Positions 63,301-64,000 of a stretch of DNA of 64,000 bases are shown here, in pieces. Each line of letters starts with the position of its first letter. Within the stretch, counting starts at the first letter, position 1. The notes under the pieces were generated by a model that saw only the letters and a list, made by a program, of their open reading frames with translations, had not been told where the DNA came from and ran no database searches. A program made the translations under genes and the position numbers. The stretch is from positions 186,001 through 250,000 of the forward strand of contig NW_027270069.1 in assembly GCF_030848805.1 (NCBI RefSeq), given 5' to 3'. This stretch comes from Temnothorax longispinosus (lineage: Eukaryota > Arthropoda > Insecta > Hymenoptera > Formicidae).

Positions 63301-63616
63301 TTTGATCAAGCCAGTTATCGTTTAATTTAATCCTCAGACCGATCGTTTCATATGACCGGAAATTTCCGGAAACAGAGATTTTCACGTTGAACACGATCTC
63401 GCTTTTTGCCCCCGCGGAACGTAATCGAGCTCCACCCGCGGTAGCAGCCGCGAAGATATATGCACGTACTTCGCGTAAGAAATGGGGATAAGTAAAAGAT
63501 GATAAATTAAACTCACTCTCATCGGTCTGCGGCGCGGAGAGGATGGCGCTGTGCTTTTTCTTCACATCTTCCACATTCGTCTGGATCCTATCTATCATTT
63601 CGCGGATCTCCTCCAC
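5488..63616 (-). CDS. Syx1A: Syntaxin 1A gene, spliced coding span (5' end missing)
   Basis: This is the whole visible span of the syntaxin 1A gene on the minus strand. The product is a tail-anchored Q-SNARE that pairs with SNAP-25 and synaptobrevin to drive vesicle fusion at the presynaptic plasma membrane. Joining exons A, B, C, D, E, F1 and T3 gives 253 residues in one frame: the Habc bundle, linker, SNARE helix and C-terminal anchor. The Drosophila protein, recalled from memory, is about 291 residues. The roughly 38 missing residues fit the N-peptide and acidic linker, whose exon must lie to the right of the window. Two alternative SNARE exons (F1, F2) and three alternative anchor exons (T1, T2, T3) are present. 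Every junction is GT...AG with matching phase. Which combinations are transcribed cannot be read from the DNA. Confidence 0.95.
5569..9291 (-). other. Syx1A region between T3 and T2; intron or T2 3' UTR
   Basis: No coding exon is recognised here. It contains a CT-rich tract on the plus strand at about 5620-5740, a short stretch near 6098-6140 (TACAGGACGTCCCAAATATT) that resembles transposon ends, and a CpG-rich block at about 7160-7690. The part next to 9291 is 3' UTR in T2 transcripts. Confidence 0.5.
8951..8956 (-). promoter_or_regulatory. Candidate poly(A) signal for the T2 isoform
   Basis: The minus strand reads AATAAA here, about 340 bases past the T2 stop codon, in an AT-rich patch. 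This is a plausible 3' end for transcripts that use T2. No cleavage site can be read from sequence alone, and such hexamers are common by chance in AT-rich DNA. Confidence 0.3.
9292..9369 (-). CDS. Syx1A: Syx1A terminal exon T2: alternative transmembrane anchor
   Basis: This is a second alternative last exon. The acceptor reads TTATTTTGCAG (AG at 9371-9370). The exon encodes 25 residues, beginning [18 protein letters not shown] and ending VVSLS, and stops with TAG at 9294-9292. It resembles T1 more than T3: one lysine, a mid-helix cysteine, an Ile/Val-rich core and a short luminal tail without glycines. It is phase 0 and fits either F exon. A (GC)n run starts about 7 bp past the stop, within the 3' UTR. 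It is too short to be listed as an ORF and was found by reading the minus strand for lysine-plus-anchor exons. Confidence 0.85.
   Translation of the reverse strand, partial: KLFLILTCVTIAVIILIIILVVSLS
9370..10937 (-). other. Syx1A region between T2 and T1; intron or T1 3' UTR
   Basis: No exon is recognised here. A purine-rich patch on the plus strand at about 9407-9450 gives the minus strand a pyrimidine run. The rest is ordinary mixed-composition sequence with homopolymer and ATT-rich runs near 10690-10805. Confidence 0.5.
10938..11021 (-). CDS. Syx1A: Syx1A terminal exon T1: alternative transmembrane anchor
   Basis: This alternative last exon follows a strong acceptor (pyrimidine tract ending CCACAG, AG at 11023-11022). 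It has 27 codons and a TAA stop at 10940-10938. The product begins [18 protein letters not shown] and ends VALIPGH. It is a single hydrophobic helix with one cysteine near the cytosolic side, a common palmitoylation position in syntaxins. It joins in phase 0 to F1 or F2, so the membrane-proximal sequence becomes ARR-K or ARK-K. It lacks the GG-Y-F ending of T3. The start lysine, length, phase and position relative to exon F make a random ORF unlikely. Confidence 0.88.
   Translation of the reverse strand, partial: KMIFITICVLISAVILVAIIVALIPGH
11022..13763 (-). other. Intron between Syx1A F2 and T1
   Basis: This 2742-bp intron is AT-rich in its middle. I looked for further syntaxin anchor exons and found none in the right phase. 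A tRNA-like B-box motif lies near 12438, and a low-complexity TA/TG stretch lies at about 13295-13375. Confidence 0.5.
13764..13874 (-). CDS. Syx1A: Syx1A exon F2: alternative C-terminal half of the SNARE helix
   Basis: This is a second 111-bp, phase-0 exon, reading [18 protein letters not shown], then [19 protein letters not shown]. It shares 18 of 37 residues with F1. The acceptor AG is at 13876-13875 and the donor GTAAAG is at 13763. In rat numbering the layer residues stay mostly suitable for a helix bundle (Val230, Ile233, Val237, Thr240, Val244, Ala247, Leu251), but the last layer carries Glu255 where F1 has Leu. Surface residues differ strongly. The open frame, intact splice sites and conserved core argue for a working exon and not a dead duplicate. 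Tissue or developmental use is unknown. Confidence 0.88.
13875..14851 (-). other. Intron between the alternative exons F1 and F2
   Basis: This 977-bp intron separates the two SNARE exons. It is long enough that steric exclusion of splicing is unlikely, so any mutual exclusivity would need other control. It carries low-complexity TA/CA runs at about 14340-14430 and no recognised exon. Confidence 0.6.
14852..14962 (-). CDS. Syx1A: Syx1A exon F1: canonical C-terminal half of the SNARE helix
   Basis: This 111-bp, phase-0 exon has 37 codons: [18 protein letters not shown], then [19 protein letters not shown]. It supplies SNARE layers +1 to +8 and the basic segment next to the membrane. It matches the usual insect and vertebrate syntaxin 1 sequence, so I take it as the canonical version. 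The acceptor AG is at 14964-14963, behind a pyrimidine-rich tract. The donor GTGAGT starts at 14851. Exon F2, about 1 kb downstream, has the same length, phase and position in the protein, so the two are probably spliced as alternatives. Inclusion of both, or skipping of both, would keep the frame but break the helix register. Confidence 0.96.
14963..17187 (-). other. Intron between Syx1A exons E and F1
   Basis: This 2225-bp AT-rich intron holds an ATT/TTAA simple repeat at about 15441-15485 and the TTAA-flanked element at 16353-16631. No extra exon was recognised. Confidence 0.6.
16353..16631. mobile_element. piggyBac-like MITE with TTAA target site duplication
   Basis: This 279-bp element begins CCCTCGCAAGCCACACT and ends AGTGTGACTTTCGAGGG, an inverted repeat with few mismatches. 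TTAA lies directly on both sides (16349-16352 and 16632-16635). A second, internal pair of GGGGTC...GACCCC repeats lies just inside each end. TTAA duplication and CCC termini are typical of piggyBac. It has no coding capacity and is located in the intron between exons E and F1. Confidence 0.8.
17188..17325 (-). CDS. Syx1A: Syx1A exon E: N-terminal half of the SNARE helix, including the zero-layer Gln
   Basis: This 138-bp exon encodes 46 codons, from [19 protein letters not shown] to MAMLVESQ. It is the N-terminal half of the SNARE (H3) helix, layers -7 to 0. The last codon is the glutamine that corresponds to Gln226 in rat syntaxin 1A, the ionic zero layer. The acceptor is the AG at 17327-17326, 103 bp from exon D. 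The donor GTAAGG begins at 17187. Both ends are phase 0. Ending the exon exactly on the zero layer lets a downstream exon swap replace layers +1 to +8 as a block. Confidence 0.97.
17429..17502 (-). CDS. Syx1A: Syx1A exon D: linker between Habc and the SNARE motif
   Basis: This 74-bp exon encodes [20 protein letters not shown] followed by FTQG, with a threonine codon completed across the 5' junction. It corresponds to the linker that follows the Habc bundle and helps hold syntaxin closed. The conserved L-E-x-M-L-E-x-G-N segment is in the same place as the LE pair mutated in classical open-syntaxin alleles, although here the aligned residues read EELEEMLE. The acceptor is the AG at 17504-17503. 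The donor GTACAT at 17428 is a weaker GT site than the other donors. The next junction is phase 0. Confidence 0.93.
17503..18013 (-). other. Intron between Syx1A exons C and D
   Basis: This 511-bp intron has a GTGAGT donor and a TTTTCAG acceptor. I see nothing else in it. Confidence 0.7.
18014..18196 (-). CDS. Syx1A: Syx1A exon C: Habc helices Hb and Hc
   Basis: This 183-bp exon encodes 60 full codons, starting IEQNIEQEE and containing [20 protein letters not shown] and the [20 protein letters not shown] block. It covers the end of Hb and all of Hc and is close to identical to other insect syntaxin 1 proteins. Vertebrate syntaxin 1 is also very similar here. The acceptor is the AG at 18198-18197. 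The donor GTGAGT starts at 18013. Both junctions are phase 1. The run of acidic and polar residues at its start ([10 protein letters not shown]) corresponds to the loop between Hb and Hc. No stop or frameshift interrupts it. Confidence 0.96.
18325..18399 (-). CDS. Syx1A: Syx1A exon B: Habc domain, start of helix Hb
   Basis: This 75-bp exon has phase-1 junctions at both ends. It encodes [14 protein letters not shown], then [10 protein letters not shown], the start of the second Habc helix. The acceptor is the AG at 18401-18400 and the donor is the GTAAGC at 18324. The first two bases join the last base of exon A to give lysine. The final G joins the first two bases of exon C to give valine, where I recall glycine in Drosophila and serine in mammals. 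The exon sits only 128 bp from exon C but 45 kb from exon A. It is too short to stand out as an ORF and was found by homology. Confidence 0.93.
20058..20081. repeat. Perfect 24-bp palindrome
   Basis: The half-site is ATAAGTATATTC and the sequence equals its own reverse complement. It is AT-rich, so chance is possible. Confidence 0.5.
20278..20540. mobile_element. 263-bp foldback MITE with 95-bp arms
   Basis: The left arm (20278-20373) contains GACGGCGATACGAGTCAAGC and GTTACAGAAGTAACGAATTA. The right arm (20443-20540) is the reverse complement with a handful of differences. The loop is about 70 bp and AT-rich. The GTTACAGAAGTAAC part is itself nearly palindromic. Superfamily unknown. Confidence 0.7.
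20599..20995. repeat. Tandem repeat, 178-bp period, about 2.2 copies
   Basis: The first copy starts near 20599 (ACGTTTTGATTCAAAGG) and the second near 20777, with a few substitutions and a 4-base insertion. A third, shorter and more diverged piece follows from about 20935 (GATTCGAGTCTATTTGAACG). The second copy carries a perfect 20-bp palindrome, GATTCGAACCGGTTCGAATC. The unit has no reading frame. Confidence 0.75.
24947..25106. mobile_element. 160-bp palindromic MITE
   Basis: The left end GGCTCAGTCACAATGAGAG has its exact reverse complement at 25088-25106. The inner arms carry GGAATAAGGAATAAG repeats, and GTGAGATGC/GCATCTCAC form an inner stem. A short direct repeat, (C)ATAA, flanks it. Superfamily unclear. 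Confidence 0.65.
27003..27038. repeat. (AC)n microsatellite
   Basis: An uninterrupted AC dinucleotide run of about 36 bp in the large intron. Confidence 0.95.
28795..28947. repeat. Two tetranucleotide repeat patches (TTCG and GACC/GATC)
   Basis: TTCG repeats occupy about 28795-28820 and GACC/GATC repeats about 28905-28947. They explain the Ser-Val-Arg and Thr-Asp-Arg-Pro repeats seen in translated frames here. Confidence 0.7.
33980..34132. mobile_element. PIF/Harbinger-like MITE (TTA target duplication)
   Basis: This 153-bp element starts AGGCCGTGGCACATAGAAAA and ends with its reverse complement. TTA occurs at both borders (33977-33979 and 34133-34135). A 3-bp TWA-type duplication with GG-C-rich termini fits PIF/Harbinger. 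It seems inserted in an older repeat that starts near 33873 (GTGTTTCAAAAATAAAGGGC). Confidence 0.7.
34693..34933. mobile_element. pogo/Tigger-like MITE, one end decayed
   Basis: The left end CAGTCATACCTCGCTTAACG follows a TA and resembles Tigger/pogo termini, which characteristically read CAG-CATACCTCG. The right end, in reverse complement, reads GTCATATCCCGCTTTACG, a clear match but with a degraded tip. Its interior has no coding potential. Confidence 0.6.
40741..40812. repeat. 72-bp palindrome with TTAATTAACTAA core
   Basis: The ends ATGTTATCTAAATTAATTAA and their reverse complement enclose three repeats of an ATTAATTAACTA-type unit. It would form a very AT-rich hairpin. Confidence 0.6.
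41925..42653. mobile_element. TTAA-flanked element carrying a nested MITE
   Basis: TTAA flanks the element at 41921-41924 and 42654-42657. The ends read CCTTTGTAG and, in reverse complement, CCTTTAGAGG. The block GGACGAGAAGCCTATTTTTA occurs twice inside (near 42081 and 42523). The left end is interrupted by a separate palindrome at 41933-42074. Its right-hand 130 bp matches the reverse complement of the copy at 58126. This is probably a piggyBac-like (or Kolobok-like) non-autonomous element. Confidence 0.6.
41933..42074. mobile_element. Palindromic MITE nested in the TTAA element
   Basis: The left end GTCTATCCAGACAAACTT has its exact reverse complement at about 42056-42073. The inner parts also pair with mismatches (CATAAGCATAAG against CTTATACACCTATG). 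It separates the first bases of the host TTAA element from the rest, so it inserted later. No clear target duplication was found. Confidence 0.65.
42665..42857. mobile_element. Palindromic mariner-like MITE (TA duplication)
   Basis: The arms pair over about 90 bases: the left begins AGGTGCCTATTTCGGATCAG and the right ends with a close reverse complement. TA flanks both sides (42663-42664 and 42858-42859). The centre is a second perfect hairpin around TCTATAACTATATAGA. Confidence 0.7.
43263..43345. repeat. (CT)n microsatellite, about 83 bp
   Basis: This uninterrupted CT dinucleotide tract ends in a C-run. On the transcribed minus strand it reads (GA)n. Apparent reading frames across it (43079-43459 on plus and 43127-43501 on minus) are Ser/Leu or Arg/Glu repeats and are artefacts. 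Confidence 0.95.
44897..44933. repeat. Perfect 17-bp-stem hairpin
   Basis: AATACATTATACAAAAA and its exact reverse complement are separated by a 3-base AT loop. No terminator or other function is implied. Confidence 0.55.
46080..49205. mobile_element. 3.1-kb foldback DNA transposon with tandem-repeat arms (Rehavkus/MULE-like)
   Basis: This giant inverted repeat starts GTGTGTGTGAAGCTAGC and ends with the exact reverse complement. It is flanked by a perfect 9-bp direct repeat, GAGGAAATG, at 46071-46079 and 49206-49214. The arms meet near 47496 with no unique spacer. The left arm is about 1.4 kb and the right about 1.7 kb. Inside, a 329-bp period is clear in the left arm (GGTGAGACGC at 46722, 47051 and 47380). 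Each period is two related half-units of about 165 bp sharing GAGACGCT, AGTTCTGAAC and AAAGAGTTC boxes. Outer units are more diverged than inner ones. No transposase frame is present, so it is non-autonomous. A 9-bp duplication and minisatellite arms fit Mutator-superfamily Rehavkus-type elements; this family call is inference. Confidence 0.8.
54783..55555. mobile_element. 773-bp mariner-like non-autonomous element
   Basis: The termini CACGGAGAGAATTTT form an inverted repeat just inside TA dinucleotides (54781-54782 and 55556-55557). The interior is not palindromic and has no long frame. It includes a block at about 55170-55270 with CCAAAACCCCCCATGACC. It may be an internally deleted copy of a longer family. 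Confidence 0.6.
56685..56903. mobile_element. mariner-like MITE with ACACTGAG-type ends
   Basis: The left end reads CACTGAGAAAAAAATTTGTT inside a TA, and the right end is its reverse complement with few differences. TA is present at 56683-56684 and 56904-56905. Nearly the whole 219 bp folds back, including the ACTAAACATTTTAGTTA-type inner arms. Confidence 0.75.
57412..57532. mobile_element. 121-bp palindromic MITE
   Basis: The ends CCAACAAAGG and CCTTTGTTGG pair, as do CAAGGGCCAATAATCGAGCA and its reverse complement, with a small extra AGGCCCA on the left arm. ATAATTTACGTGA occurs at about 57399 and again near 57562, but the second copy is too far off to be a target duplication. Confidence 0.55.
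58126..58258. mobile_element. Second, partial copy of the TTAA element
   Basis: It is preceded by TTAA at 58122-58125 and begins CCTTTAAAGGACGGGC. The following 130 bp is a diverged reverse-complement match to 42523-42653, including the GTTATACCACGAAAAATAAG and AAATAAGCGACTC-type blocks. The far end lacks an obvious TTAA, so this is a truncated copy. Confidence 0.55.
60325..60390. repeat. Interrupted (CT)n microsatellite
   Basis: CT runs broken by TTT, TTCT and TAT steps. Confidence 0.85.
63518..63616 (-). CDS. Syx1A: Syx1A exon A: start of the Habc domain (helix Ha)
   Basis: This exon encodes 33 codons reading [12 protein letters not shown], then a KKKH motif, and ending SAPQTDE. It matches the first helix (Ha) of the autoinhibitory Habc bundle, which folds back on the SNARE helix and binds Munc18. 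The acceptor is the AG at 63618-63617. The donor GTGAGT begins at 63516. One extra coding base (63517) completes a lysine codon with the first two bases of exon B, so the intron is phase 1. The reading frame stays open upstream of the acceptor, but those residues do not look like syntaxin, so the exon start is set by the splice site. The preceding exon lies outside the window. Confidence 0.95.
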
Positions 63617-64000
63617 CTGTGGAAAAACACACACGTCAGAGTCAGCAGTTGGCTTAAACTAAACGAACTTTCGCATATTCAAACGAGAGTGATGTAAATC
63701 CAAGTTTAAAAATTTCGACGCGGTTGACACTACGTCTAAATTGACATTTTACTTCAAAAGTTATATCTCTCAAAACTGAGCTTGCTTAAATTTGCATAAT
63801 GATATAATAATAAAATAATATTATAATAAAAGTAAAATAAAAAATATGATATAATAATATAATAATAAAATAAGATTTACATATCTCTTTAAGATTTTTT
63901 AATGTTGCAATCCTTAAAAAGCAATTTACTATCGGCTGCTAATATCTTTGACTATCGCATATAGAGCACATAATAAAACAATAAAAAATATTAAAAAACC
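63617..64000 (-). other. Syx1A intron upstream of exon A
   Basis: This is intronic sequence before exon A, AT-rich toward the window edge. I see no match to the syntaxin N-peptide (the D-R-x-x-x-L type start), so the first coding exon lies further right. Confidence 0.6.

Larger units (their letters stand above)
49215..63517 (-). other. 45-kb Syx1A intron, 5' part
   Basis: I recognise no nested gene. A 174-codon minus-strand frame (49901-50425) has one hydrophobic segment but no ATG at its start and no family match. The stretch holds four transposon-like inverted repeats or fragments, a GT run at about 53783-53812, CT runs at about 60325-60390 and a C-run near 60926-60938. Confidence 0.5.

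Overview
The window looks like insect nuclear DNA, most likely Hymenoptera and possibly an ant. This rests on a strongly conserved insect-type syntaxin 1A, AT-rich introns with CpG-rich patches, many microsatellites and many small DNA transposons. The species assignment is inference. I found no bacterial genes, rRNA, convincing tRNA or CRISPR array.

One protein-coding gene can be supported: Syntaxin 1A (Syx1A), the plasma-membrane Q-SNARE of synaptic vesicle exocytosis. It lies on the minus strand and fills nearly the whole window. The exons, in transcript order, are A (63616-63518), a 45.1-kb intron, B (18399-18325), C (18196-18014), D (17502-17429), E (17325-17188), F1 (14962-14852), F2 (13874-13764), T1 (11021-10938), T2 (9369-9292) and T3 (5568-5488). 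All junctions carry GT...AG and all phases agree. The first coding exon or exons, about 38 residues, lie beyond base 64000.

The 3' half of the gene is the notable part. F1 and F2 are both 111 bp, both phase 0 and about half identical. Each encodes the C-terminal half of the SNARE helix, directly after the zero-layer glutamine that ends exon E. After them come three separate terminal exons, each with a lysine start, a complete transmembrane anchor and its own stop codon. If F1 and F2 are mutually exclusive and each terminal exon can be used, the locus could make six syntaxin-1A C-termini.

The large intron and the 3' flank hold many non-autonomous DNA transposons. These include a 3.1-kb foldback element with tandem-repeat arms and a 9-bp target duplication, TTAA-flanked piggyBac-like elements (one with another MITE nested inside), a PIF/Harbinger-like MITE, a pogo/Tigger-like fragment, TA-flanked mariner-like MITEs, a possible hAT-like element and several unclassified palindromes. 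I saw no nested host gene in the 45-kb intron.
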